Shown: positions 1-5,979, numbered from the stretch's first letter. The stretch is 10,047 nucleotides of DNA from JBDUCV01 sp040003255 (GCA_040003255.1 JBDUCV010000077.1:1-10047), one strand, 5' to 3'. Program-made: numbers and translations. The notes: a model not told the origin generated them from the sequence alone.

Positions 1-10
1 TCACCGGCAC

Positions 11-34
11 CCCGGCAGACGAGCGGCTGCCGGG
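11..34. terminator. GC-rich hairpin, possible terminator of an upstream gene
   Basis: An 8-bp perfect inverted repeat (CCCGGCAG at 11-18, CTGCCGGG at 27-34) encloses an 8-base loop. No T-run follows, so an intrinsic terminator is only a possibility; hairpins without a U-tract are common in actinobacteria. The hairpin lies before the start chosen for the hydrolase gene, which fits an intergenic position. However, the hydrolase reading frame stays open to the left edge of the window, so coding sequence here cannot be excluded. Confidence 0.3.
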
Positions 35-89
35 ATTGGCACGACCACCCACCGGTGCCGACAGCGGCGAGGAAAGGCAGTCTGTTCTA

Positions 90-719
90 GTGGGCCGTTC
101 GCAGATTTCCACGCCGAGCGGTCCGGCCTGGGTCGACCTCGACCAGCCGCCATCCCCGAGTGCGCTTCTTCTGCTCGGACACGGCGCCAGCGGCGGAGTC
201 GATAGCCCCGACCTGCGTGCGGTGCGCACCGCTGTGCTTGACGCGGGCGTTGCCGTCGCTCGGGTCACCCAGCCGTACCGGGTAGCCGGTCGCCGGGCCC
301 CCGCCCCCGCGCCGAGGCTGGACGAGGCGTGGCTGGCGGTCAATGCCGCGCTGCGTCGGCGCCGCGAGTTGGCTGGCCTGCCGTTCGTCCACGGTGGGCG
401 GTCCAGCGGCGCACGGGTCGCCTGCCGGACGGCTGCGGCGACGGAGGCCGTGGCGATCGTCGCGCTGGCGTTCCCGGTCCAGCCGCCGGGACGTCCCGAA
501 CGCAGCAGGCTCGCCGAGCTGGCAGGGCCTGAGGTGGCGGTGCTGGTCGTACAGGGTGAGCGTGACGTGTTCGGAGTGCCGCCCGTTGACGCTTGTCGCC
601 AGCTGGTCGTCGTCCCGGGTGCTGATCACTCGCTGAAGAAGGACCCGCCTGCCGTCGGAGCGGCAGTCGTCGCGTTCCTCATCGAGCTCGGGCTCGTCGC
701 GCCGTCGGTCAAGGGGTGA
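90..719 (+). CDS. Small alpha/beta hydrolase, KANL3/Tex30 (dienelactone hydrolase-like) family
   Basis: A predicted 209-residue soluble serine hydrolase. The fold signatures are in order: an oxyanion-loop segment LLLLGHGASGG (residues 26-36), the nucleophile elbow G-R-S-S-G with Ser105, an acid Asp159 in QGERDVFG, and His180 in GADHS. This is a complete Ser-Asp-His triad in a protein of the usual length for this family of about 200-220 residues. There is no signal peptide or membrane segment. I prefer GTG at 90 because a purine-rich GAGGAAAGG (69-77) lies 12 bases upstream and the fold begins soon after; the TTG at 36 abuts a hairpin. The frame is open to the window edge, so a longer N-terminus is possible. 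It converges on the RmlC-like gene with 17 bp between stops. Substrate unknown; family confidence is good, function is not. Confidence 0.8.
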   Translation: MGRSQISTPSGPAWVDLDQPPSPSALLLLGHGASGGVDSPDLRAVRTAVLDAGVAVARVTQPYRVAGRRAPAPAPRLDEAWLAVNAALRRRRELAGLPFVHGGRSSGARVACRTAAATEAVAIVALAFPVQPPGRPERSRLAELAGPEVAVLVVQGERDVFGVPPVDACRQLVVVPGADHSLKKDPPAVGAAVVAFLIELGLVAPSVKG

Positions 720-754
720 GCACGTCCCGCCGTCGGTCAGGGGCTGAGCACGTC
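700..754. repeat. Two-copy 27-bp tandem duplication spanning both convergent stop codons
   Basis: Positions 700-726 and 728-754 are the same 27-bp sequence with 25 of 27 matches (differences at 712/740 and 716/744), period 28. Both start with CGCCGTCGGTCA and end with TGAGCACGTC. The first copy holds the TGA (717-719) that ends the + strand hydrolase; the second holds the TCA (737-739) that is the stop of the minus-strand cupin gene. Each copy carries both potential stops in the matching frames. Confidence 0.85.
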
Positions 755-1312
755 GCGCAACTGCGGCAGGCCGGCGTCCTTGGCCGACACCTGCGCCGGG
801 TTGTTCGGATCGACCGGCACCGGCCAGACGATGTCGAGCTCCGGGTCGAGCGGGTTGACCGCCACCCCGGTCATCCCGGGCCGCCACTCGTCATCAAAGC
901 AATACAGGTACTGCGTCCCGCCTTCGCTCACCGACTGGAAGCCATTGCACACGCCGGGCGGCACCAACACCTGCATGCCGGGCGTGAGCCCCACGGTGAC
1001 GACCCGTCCGCGCGTGGCTGACTCTGGTCGTGCGTCGACATAGGCGCCAAATGCCTCGCCGTGCACGATCGCGATCAGTTTGGTCATCGCCTCGCCGTGC
1101 AGTCCGCGGATCGCGCCGTACCCGGTTTCGGTGACGTTCACCTGCCGCCACGGCCCTACGCTCGGTAGCTCGCCAACGCCGAACGCGCTGCTGCGAAAGA
1201 ACTCCCGTATCGTTCCGCGCTCATCGCCGACCTGCTTCATGATGATCACGATGAGTCCGTCGATCTCGGTGCGATCGGCGTGCATCTCGGTGATGTTCGG
1301 TGTCATCGTCAT
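737..1312 (-). CDS. RmlC-like cupin (dTDP-4-dehydrorhamnose 3,5-epimerase family), divergent active site
   Basis: A 191-residue protein of the RmlC cupin family, whose classical members epimerise dTDP-4-keto-6-deoxyglucose in rhamnose synthesis. Family landmarks are DERGTIREFFR (30-40), QVNVTETGYGAIRGLHGE (57-74), KLIAIVHG (78-85), PPGVCNGF (118-125), an Asn-Pro-Leu-Asp-Pro..Trp-Pro segment near 153-164, and the C-terminal SAKDAGLPQL. Compared with M. tuberculosis RmlC from memory, the catalytic base His (here His72), the Lys (78) and one Tyr (137) are kept, but the second His is Asn123, the Asp after the Phe is Gly89, and the late Tyr is Trp143. No rmlA/B/D gene is nearby. It may act on another NDP-sugar or have another role. 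It lies 25 bp downstream of ybaK on the same strand, so co-transcription is likely. No clear Shine-Dalgarno; a second ATG is two codons in. Confidence 0.8.
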   Translation of the reverse strand: MTMTPNITEMHADRTEIDGLIVIIMKQVGDERGTIREFFRSSAFGVGELPSVGPWRQVNVTETGYGAIRGLHGEAMTKLIAIVHGEAFGAYVDARPESATRGRVVTVGLTPGMQVLVPPGVCNGFQSVSEGGTQYLYCFDDEWRPGMTGVAVNPLDPELDIVWPVPVDPNNPAQVSAKDAGLPQLRDVLSP

Positions 1313-1337
1313 GGCTGCGCATGCTGCCAGACGGCGC

Positions 1338-1826
1338 TCACCCAGTGGCGAGCGCTGCCAGCTGGGCCGAGGTGAGTCGCATCAGCTCCTCGGGAGCGAG
1401 CTCTACCTGCAGCCCACGACGCCCGGCAGAGACGAACACGGTGCCAAACTCGCGCACCGAGCTGTCGATGACGGTCGTCAGCGTGGCCTTCTGGCCAAGC
1501 GGTGAGATGCCGCCGAGGACGTATCCGGTGGAACGTTGGGCAGCGAGCGGCTCGGCCATGGTCGCGCGCTTGCCGCCGACTACAGCGGCGAGCGCCTTCA
1601 AATCCAGACTGGATGCGACAGGCACGACGGCGCAGATGAGCTGTCCGTCAACCGCGGCGATCAAGGTCTTGAAGATCCGGGTCGGATCGACTCCCAGCGC
1701 GGTCGCCGCTTCGTCGCCGTACCCCGGTGACCGCGGGTTGTGCGGGTACGGATGAAGCGTGTGTTCGACACCGGCACGAGTGAGCAGTGCCGTCGCCGGT
1801 GTCGCGGAGGCCACGACGGCGAACAC
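1338..1826 (-). CDS. ybaK: Cys-tRNA(Pro)/Cys-tRNA(Cys) deacylase, YbaK/EbsC family
   Basis: A trans-acting editing protein that hydrolyses cysteine wrongly attached to tRNA(Pro). About 162 residues from GTG at 1826, against 159 in E. coli YbaK. The whole family pattern is present: GYGDEAATALG, the conserved Lys in IFKTLIAAVDG (catalytic Lys of the YbaK fold), VPVASSLDLKAL, the signature AQRSTGYVLGGISPLGQK, and VSAGRRGLQVEL near the end. The start is uncertain: a GTG at 1898 and an ATG at 1871 are in frame upstream, and GTG at 1814 would give 158 residues and lies 8 nt after TAGTGT, a possible -10 for a leaderless mRNA. None has a good Shine-Dalgarno; the family length favours 1826 or 1814. 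Divergent from sigR and followed by the cupin gene. Function assignment is firm; the 5' end is not. Confidence 0.9.
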   Translation of the reverse strand: MFAVVASATPATALLTRAGVEHTLHPYPHNPRSPGYGDEAATALGVDPTRIFKTLIAAVDGQLICAVVPVASSLDLKALAAVVGGKRATMAEPLAAQRSTGYVLGGISPLGQKATLTTVIDSSVREFGTVFVSAGRRGLQVELAPEELMRLTSAQLAALATG

Positions 1827-2083
1827 TATCCACGGCGGGTCGCAAGCGCGCGGGAATGCATCGGCCACCATGCGGGGTTGCGCTGGAGCAGGCACCACGA
1901 AGGGACCAGGCGTTGACCGTCACAGGCATGGTCGGCTCGACGGTGACGCACCGACGGTTTGCCCCATCTGTGCCCTGGACGAACCCGGTTCAGGTCTTGG
2001 TGCGACCGGTCGGCGCCGATCGGGCCTGCGCCGTATCCTCTCGGGAGCGGGGACCCGACCAGCGGGTGAGGCAGAGGAGCAGG
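1827..2083. other. Divergent intergenic/leader region between ybaK and sigR
   Basis: This 257-bp gap contains the 5' regulatory regions of ybaK and sigR. It holds the GGGAAT/GTT promoter-like pair at 1852-1879, an isolated -10-like TATCCT (2034-2039) without a good -35 partner, and TTGACC (1913-1918) without a good -10 partner. The sigR frame is open through the whole gap. From ATG 1928 to the chosen sigR start it is 52 codons, of which 42 end in G or C by my count, so a translated leader is possible. Confidence 0.5.
1852..1879 (+). promoter_or_regulatory. Candidate SigR-type (autoregulatory) promoter
   Basis: GGGAAT at 1852-1857 and GTT at 1877-1879 match the -35 and -10 elements known for SigR/SigH promoters (GGAAT - about 18 - GTT). 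The spacer here is 19, one longer than the published S. coelicolor consensus as I recall it. Its position upstream of sigR fits the known autoregulation of this sigma factor. Transcription would start near 1885 and leave a leader of about 200 nt. Motif match only. Confidence 0.45.
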
Positions 2084-2686
2084 GTGGCTGAGGAGACGGT
2101 AGAGCAGCGTCAGGCGCGCTTCGAGCGCGACGCGTTGCCCTTCCTCGATCAGCTATACGCCGCGGCGATGCGGATGACCCGCAATCCCGCCGATGCCGAG
2201 GACCTCGTCCAAGAGACCTACGTCAAGGCCTTCGCTGCCTTCCACCAGTTCACCGAGGGGACGAATCTCAAGGCCTGGCTGTATCGCATCCTCACCAACA
2301 CCTTCATCAACATCTACCGCAAGAAGCAGCGCCAACCGCAGGAATCAAACTCCGAGTCCGTCGAGGACTGGCAGCTCGCGCGCGCCGAATCGCACACCTC
2401 GACCGGATTGCGTTCGGCCGAGATGGAGGCGTTGGACCACTTGCCGGACTCCGACGTCAAGGACGCGCTGCAGTCACTGCCGGAGGATTTCCGTCTCGCC
2501 GTCTATCTCGCTGACGTCGAAGGGTTCGCCTACAAGGAGATTGCCGAGATCATGGGCACCCCGATCGGGACGGTGATGTCGCGTCTGCACCGCGGCCGCC
2601 GTCAGCTGCAGGACCTCCTCGCCGACTACGCCCGCGGGCGTGGCCTGATCCCGGCGGGCGCCACCGCGGGCCCAGGGGAGTCGTGA
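2084..2686 (+). CDS. sigR: ECF sigma factor SigR/SigH, thiol-oxidative stress
   Basis: A 200-residue ECF sigma factor directing RNA polymerase to thiol-stress genes (thioredoxin system, low-molecular-weight thiol metabolism, Clp/Lon proteolysis in known relatives). Sigma region 2 spans about residues 14-84, with RMTRNPADAEDLVQETYVKAF (30-50) and NLKAWLYRILTNTFINIYRKKQRQP (61-85); region 4 spans about 125-180 with YKEIAEIMGTPIGTVMSRLHRGRRQL. These stretches are nearly those of mycobacterial SigH. GTG at 2084 is chosen because GAGGAG (2074-2079) precedes it, although the 4-base spacing is short; GTG at 2066 is an alternative. The frame continues open well upstream, and a longer form from ATG 1928 would resemble the extended SigR' of Streptomyces. 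Translationally coupled to rsrA (TGATG). Confidence 0.95.
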   Translation: MAEETVEQRQARFERDALPFLDQLYAAAMRMTRNPADAEDLVQETYVKAFAAFHQFTEGTNLKAWLYRILTNTFINIYRKKQRQPQESNSESVEDWQLARAESHTSTGLRSAEMEALDHLPDSDVKDALQSLPEDFRLAVYLADVEGFAYKEIAEIMGTPIGTVMSRLHRGRRQLQDLLADYARGRGLIPAGATAGPGES

Positions 2687-2982
2687 TGGCCGGTTTCGTA
2701 GGTGGGTTCGGCCCGGGCAACATCGATTGCGATGACGTGCTGAAAGACATCTTCCTTTACCTGGACGACGAGTCCGATTCCGACTTGCGCAACCGGATCC
2801 GTCAGCACCTCGACGCGTGCGTCGGCTGCCTTCGTCAATACGGGCTCGAGGCCGACGTCAAATCGCTCGTCGCGCGCTGTTGCGGCGGTGACGTCGCACC
2901 GGAGAAGCTACGAAGCAGCATCCGTGTTCGGCTCACTCAGGTGACGGTCGAGAACGCTCACCTCGAATATCGCCTCGACTGA
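2686..2982 (+). CDS. rsrA: Zinc-binding redox-sensing anti-sigma factor RsrA/RshA
   Basis: A 98-residue ZAS-family anti-sigma factor that binds and silences SigR when reduced and releases it on disulfide formation. The H-x3-C-x2-C motif is His41-Cys45-Cys48; Cys15 and the Cys65-Cys66 pair complete the set. Numbering is shifted by exactly four from S. coelicolor RsrA (C11, H37, C41, C44, C61, C62), while that protein's dispensable C3 and C31 are absent. ATG at 2686 overlaps the sigR TGA by one base and has AGGGGAG (2674-2680) five bases upstream; GTG at 2683 would be too close to that site. The C-terminal SSIRVRLTQVTVE..LEYR is typical of actinobacterial members. The last 50 bp overlap the 3' end of the opposing symporter gene. 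Confidence 0.95.
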   Translation: MAGFVGGFGPGNIDCDDVLKDIFLYLDDESDSDLRNRIRQHLDACVGCLRQYGLEADVKSLVARCCGGDVAPEKLRSSIRVRLTQVTVENAHLEYRLD

Positions 2983-4684
2983 CTCCGGCGTCGCTGGCCA
3001 GCACTGCTTCCTCGGCCCGGATCACCTCGGGTGACGCAGAGTCCGAGTAGAAATCGCCGGGCTCGGTTGCGTCCCGCCCGGCCGGTGCCTTCATCGCTCG
3101 CAGCACGAGGGTGAGCACCACCGCGACCAGCACGTTGAGCAAGAACGCCGTAATCGCGATGTAGAGCTTGGTGTCGGTGAACGGGAACTTGGCCAGTGAG
3201 CTGCCGAAGTGCCGAAGCCCCTCGACGGTCTTCACCGGTTTGCCGTTGACCAGATGCGTCTTGGCGTTCGGGACGGTCTGGTGGTAGGCCACCACCGTGC
3301 CGTACACCAAGCCGACGGCCAAGCCGGCGAGGAGCGCCCAGCGGTGGAACCAGCGGGTGTACAGGCCGGCCACGATCGCCAGGAACGTCTGCAAAATCCA
3401 CACCCCGCCCAGCAGCTGGAAGTTGATCGCGTTCTGCCGATCGAGGAACAGCACGAATGCCAACGCACCGAACTTGACGACCAGGGACGTGATCTTCGAG
3501 ACCCTGGCTTCCTCATGCGGCTCAGCGTCGGGCTTGATGAATTCCCGGTAGACGTTGCGGGTGAACAGATTGGCCGCCGCGATCGACATGATCGCCGCGG
3601 GCACCAACGCCCCGATCGCGATAGCCGCGAAGGCGACCCCGGCAAACCAGCTCGGGAAGACCTGCGCGAAGAAGTGCGGCACCGCGAGCTGGGCGTTGGC
3701 GATGCCGTCGGCGCCGAACACCGTGGTCTTCTTGGCGATCGCCGCGAAGCCCAGCAGGGCGAGCAGCCCGAGCATCAACGAGTACATCGGCAGGATCGCG
3801 GCATTTCGCCGGATCACGTTGCGGCTTCGTCCGGACAGCACCGCCGTCATCGAGTGCGGGTACATGAACAGCGCCAGCGCCGAACCGAAGGCCAACGATG
3901 CGTAGGCCCAGTAGTTGGCCGCGCCTGGGATGAATACGCCGGTGTTGGTGCCGGCCTTGGTCTTGGTGTTCATCTTGGTCTCGGCGGCCTTGAACACCTC
4001 GCCGAAGCCGATCTTCACGGCCACGTAGACGATGGCGACGACGATCACCAGGTAGATCAGTGCGTCCTTGACGAACGCGATCAGCGCGGGCGCGCGCAAG
4101 CCCGAAGAGTAGGTGTAGGCGGCGAGCAGCGCGAAGGCGATGAACAGTGGCAGGTCCTGCAGGAAGGTGTTGCCAGATCCCGCCAGACCGACCGTGTCGA
4201 GGACGGCCTGGATGCCGACCAGCTGCAACGCGATGTAGGGCATCGTCGCGAGAATGCCGGTGATCGCCACCGCGAGGGCAAGCCCGCGGCTGTCGTAGCG
4301 ACCGCGAATGAAGTCGGCGGGAGTCACATAACCGTGCCGGTGCGCGACCGACCACATGCGCGGCATGAAGATGAAGATCAGCGGGTAGACGACGATCGTG
4401 TAAGGCACCGCGAAGAACCCGCTAACGGCACCGGTCGCGAACATCGCGGCCGGAACGGCGACGAACGTGTACGCCGTGTAGAGGTCGCCGCCGAGCAGGA
4501 ACCAGGTGACGATCGTGCCGAAACCACGGCCGCCTAGCCCCCATTCGTCCAGGCTGGCCATCGAGTCCGGACGGCGCCACCTGGCGGCGAGGAAGCCGCC
4601 GGCGGTCACCAAGAGGAAAAAGAAGATCAGAACGGACAGCGCGACGCCGTCGACGCCGGATCCAGCTGCGAGTGGCGCGCTCAT
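2933..4684 (-). CDS. Sodium:solute symporter (SSS family)
   Basis: A 583-residue membrane transporter of the Na+/solute symporter family with about 13 hydrophobic segments. Recognisable parts are the first helix (13-33), FLLGGDLYTAYTFVAVPAA (62-80), PYIALQLVGIQAVL (149-162), MYPHSMTAVLSGRS (274-287), and the helix GALVPAAIMSIAAANLFTRN (358-377), which corresponds to the segment contributing the Na2 site in this family. A Lys/Thr-rich loop (232-248) and a hydrophilic acidic tail after 530 are non-membrane. ATG at 4684 overlaps the DUF3311 stop as ATGA. SSS proteins paired with DUF3311 are often annotated as monocarboxylate permeases, but other SSS members carry sugars or sialic acid. The neighbouring regulator and NagZ/SIS genes make an aminosugar or muropeptide-derived substrate plausible; this is inference. 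Its 3' end is antisense to rsrA. Confidence 0.9.
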   Translation of the reverse strand: MSAPLAAGSGVDGVALSVLIFFFLLVTAGGFLAARWRRPDSMASLDEWGLGGRGFGTIVTWFLLGGDLYTAYTFVAVPAAMFATGAVSGFFAVPYTIVVYPLIFIFMPRMWSVAHRHGYVTPADFIRGRYDSRGLALAVAITGILATMPYIALQLVGIQAVLDTVGLAGSGNTFLQDLPLFIAFALLAAYTYSSGLRAPALIAFVKDALIYLVIVVAIVYVAVKIGFGEVFKAAETKMNTKTKAGTNTGVFIPGAANYWAYASLAFGSALALFMYPHSMTAVLSGRSRNVIRRNAAILPMYSLMLGLLALLGFAAIAKKTTVFGADGIANAQLAVPHFFAQVFPSWFAGVAFAAIAIGALVPAAIMSIAAANLFTRNVYREFIKPDAEPHEEARVSKITSLVVKFGALAFVLFLDRQNAINFQLLGGVWILQTFLAIVAGLYTRWFHRWALLAGLAVGLVYGTVVAYHQTVPNAKTHLVNGKPVKTVEGLRHFGSSLAKFPFTDTKLYIAITAFLLNVLVAVVLTLVLRAMKAPAGRDATEPGDFYSDSASPEVIRAEEAVLASDAGVSRGDIRGERSRPSPE

Positions 4685-5001
4685 CGACGGCCCCGTTCCG
4701 CGTCGTCCGTGAGATCAGCGCGATCCGTGCGATTCGTGAGATCAGTTCGATCCGTGCCGTCCGTGCGATCCCGGCGGTCGCGTCGGGCCCGGTCGATCAC
4801 CACGTACGCGGCCCAAGTACACGCGGCCGCGATGAACACCCAGAGGAACTGCCACCAATAGAAGAACGGGAAGCCCCAGAGCGTCGGCTCGTCCTTGGCG
4901 TAGATCGGGACGATCAGCAACGCCAGCATGGGCAGGCCCAGCAGCGCACCGGCTGCTGCGCGCACGCCCGCGGGCAGGGGCGGGGGGCGGTCTGCGGTCA
5001 C
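4681..5001 (-). CDS. DUF3311 small membrane protein, partner of the symporter
   Basis: A 106-residue protein with two predicted transmembrane segments: one around GALLGLPMLALLIVPIYA and one around FYWWQFLWVFIAAACTWAAYVVID, joined by the KDEPTLWGFPF loop typical of DUF3311. Such proteins are regularly encoded just before SSS symporters in actinobacteria and are presumed accessory subunits; no biochemical role is established that I know of. The start is GTG at 5001, six bases after a perfect GGAGG (5008-5012, minus strand); the longer frame to 5040 lacks such a site. Its tail is a run of tripeptide repeats (see the repeat at 4705-4767). The stop overlaps the symporter ATG by four bases, so the two are translationally coupled. 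Confidence 0.85.
   Translation of the reverse strand: MTADRPPPLPAGVRAAAGALLGLPMLALLIVPIYAKDEPTLWGFPFFYWWQFLWVFIAAACTWAAYVVIDRARRDRRDRTDGTDRTDLTNRTDRADLTDDAERGRR
4705..4767 (-). repeat. Seven 9-bp tandem repeats encoding an X-Thr-Asp tail
   Basis: On the coding (minus) strand, seven consecutive degenerate 9-bp units encode RTD-GTD-RTD-LTN-RTD-RAD-LTD. At a larger scale 4706-4732 and 4733-4759 form a 27-bp direct repeat with 22 of 27 matches. The run gives DUF3311 a charged, probably cytosolic and disordered tail. It is an expected site of copy-number variation between strains. Confidence 0.8.
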
Positions 5002-5007
5002 GTCGAA

Positions 5008-5012
5008 CCTCC
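5008..5012 (-). promoter_or_regulatory. Ribosome binding site deciding the DUF3311 start
   Basis: GGAGG on the minus strand, six bases before GTG at 5001. It selects this start over the in-frame TTG at 5040 and ATG at 5022. Confidence 0.75.
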
Positions 5013-5057
5013 GGGGGCGCATCTCGACAAGAGCGGCCAAACTCGGCAGTGCAGCGC

Positions 5058-5073
5058 GAAACTCTAGACCGGT
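5058..5073 (-). promoter_or_regulatory. Weak DasR-like operator ahead of the DUF3311/symporter pair
   Basis: On the minus strand the sequence reads ACCGGTCTAGAGTTTC; GGTCTAGA equals the centre of the DasR consensus (ACTGGTCTAGACCACT as I recall it), but the right arm is degenerate. TAGAGT within it resembles a -10 element, with no convincing -35. If bound, the regulator would control the transporter genes separately from its own gene. Supported only by the 8-bp core and by location in the 120-bp gap between gntR and DUF3311. Confidence 0.35.
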
Positions 5074-5121
5074 GCAGGGGCAGAAGCGAGAGGTACGCCG
5101 TTTCCATCCGGTGCCGGGCTG

Positions 5122-5856
5122 TTACCCCTTGCCGGAGAGACGAGCGACAAAAACGTACCGGTCGCCGCGATACCAGCTGTGCACCCACTCGACCGGCACG
5201 CCATCCGCATCGAAGCTGTGCCGACCGAGGACGAGCATCGGCGAGCCCGTATCAGTCTCGAGCAGCGCCGCCTCGCGCGGGGTTGCCGCCGCGGTTTCGA
5301 TTGTCTCCTCGGCGTCGACCGGCGTGACGCCGTAGGTATCGGCGAGGACCCGATAGAGCGACGTGGAGTGCCGTACATGACTGACCAGCCGGGGGAACCT
5401 GGTCGCCGACAGGTGGGATGTCTCGACGGCCATCGGCCGACCGTCTGCCAGTCGCAGTCGCTCGACGCGGTACACCGGGGCGCCCAGTTTTACAGCGAGC
5501 CGGCCGGCAACCTCGTCGGTGGCCCGAGACTTCTTCGCGGATAGCAGTTGCGTCGTGGCCACGAATCCGTTCGCGGCCGCCTGATCGGTGAAGCTGGTCA
5601 TCTGCAGTCGCCAGCTGATCTTCGGTTCGGCGACGAACGTGCCCGAACCCTGCCGGCGGATCAACCTGCCCTCGCCGACCATCTCGATCAGGGCCTGCCG
5701 CACGGTGGTGCGCGAGGTCGCGAGCTCTGCGGTCAGCACCCGCTCGGTCGGCACCGGGCTGCCCGGCGGCAGCGAGGAGATGATGTCAAGAAGGTGCCGC
5801 TTGACGGTGTAGTACTTCGGCTCGCGCAGGTGTCGCGAACTGACGGCGCGGGTCAC
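5122..5856 (-). CDS. GntR-family transcriptional regulator, HutC subfamily, DasR/NagR-like
   Basis: A 244-residue regulator. The N-terminal winged helix (about residues 14-80) has the GntR pattern LPPGSPVPTERVLTAEL, then TSRTTVRQALIEMVGEGRLIRRQGSGTFV. The C-terminal UTRA effector domain (about 100-240) includes YRVERLRLADGRPMAVETSHL and WVHSWYRGDRYVFVARL, as in HutC/DasR proteins, whose known ligands include GlcN-6-P and GlcNAc-6-P. The start is GTG at 5856, with GAGGGGAG (5861-5868) four bases upstream; the frame is open 32 codons further, but that stretch runs through the operator region. It is divergent from nagZ, and DasR-type sites lie between them, so autoregulation and control of nagZ are likely. 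Repression is the usual mode. The true effector here is not shown by sequence. Confidence 0.9.
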   Translation of the reverse strand: MTRAVSSRHLREPKYYTVKRHLLDIISSLPPGSPVPTERVLTAELATSRTTVRQALIEMVGEGRLIRRQGSGTFVAEPKISWRLQMTSFTDQAAANGFVATTQLLSAKKSRATDEVAGRLAVKLGAPVYRVERLRLADGRPMAVETSHLSATRFPRLVSHVRHSTSLYRVLADTYGVTPVDAEETIETAAATPREAALLETDTGSPMLVLGRHSFDADGVPVEWVHSWYRGDRYVFVARLSGKG

Positions 5857-5860
5857 GGGA

Positions 5861-5868
5861 CTCCCCTC
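5861..5868 (-). promoter_or_regulatory. Ribosome binding site deciding the GntR start
   Basis: GAGGGGAG on the minus strand, four bases before GTG at 5856. It supports the 244-residue form over any start further upstream. Confidence 0.65.
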
Positions 5869-5891
5869 GGCTGGACCGCTGTAGCCTAGCG

Positions 5892-5907
5892 AATGGTCTA
5901 CACCATT
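5892..5907. promoter_or_regulatory. DasR-type operator 1 (perfect palindrome)
   Basis: AATGGTCTACACCATT has perfect 6-bp arms AATGGT/ACCATT around CTAC and closely follows the DasR-responsive element consensus. It lies 35 bp upstream of the gntR start and 72 bp upstream of nagZ. Its right edge overlaps TTGACA (5906-5911), a consensus -35 for the + strand; the only -10-like partner, TAGATT (5936-5941), is 24 bp away, so that promoter is doubtful. Confidence 0.75.
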
Positions 5908-5938
5908 GACAGGACCATGCCCCACCACCGAACCGTAG

Positions 5939-5954
5939 ATTGGTCTAGTCAAAT
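5939..5954. promoter_or_regulatory. DasR-type operator 2 (imperfect)
   Basis: ATTGGTCTAGTCAAAT differs from a perfect ATTGGTCTAGACCAAT palindrome at two positions. It is centred 47 bp from operator 1 and lies 25 bp before the nagZ start, a position suited to blocking nagZ transcription. It overlaps the possible -10 TAGATT (5936-5941). Confidence 0.6.
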
Positions 5955-5979
5955 TTTGCCGGACGAAGGGCCCGCGACA

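Noticed and set aside
87..887. A 266-codon minus-strand open frame opposite the hydrolase gene
   Set aside because: Arg-rich antisense translation crossing the ends of two genes with good family matches; no motif of its own.
1787..2083. sigR starting at 1787
   Set aside because: That start lies upstream of the candidate promoter and inside ybaK. A shorter extension from 1928 is kept as a finding, but the annotated start is the one with GAGGAG at 2084.
3950..3990. Short CTTGGT-rich repeat within the symporter gene
   Set aside because: It simply encodes a Lys/Thr-rich loop between membrane segments (about residues 236-248); copies are too short and irregular to call a repeat element.
3209..4537. 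A 442-codon + strand open frame opposite the symporter
   Set aside because: It is the antisense shadow of a clear 583-residue SSS transporter; its translation is rich in Arg, Gln, His and Asp, with no recognisable domain or ribosome site.
5906..5941. TTGACA (5906-5911) with TAGATT (5936-5941) as a standard promoter for nagZ
   Set aside because: The 24-bp spacing is far from 17-18. TTGACA partly arises from the operator palindrome, so I do not list it as a promoter.
5893..5979. nagZ starting at 5893
   Set aside because: The start would lie inside the palindromic operator and has no ribosome site; ATG at 5980 has GAAGGG and fits the family N-terminus.
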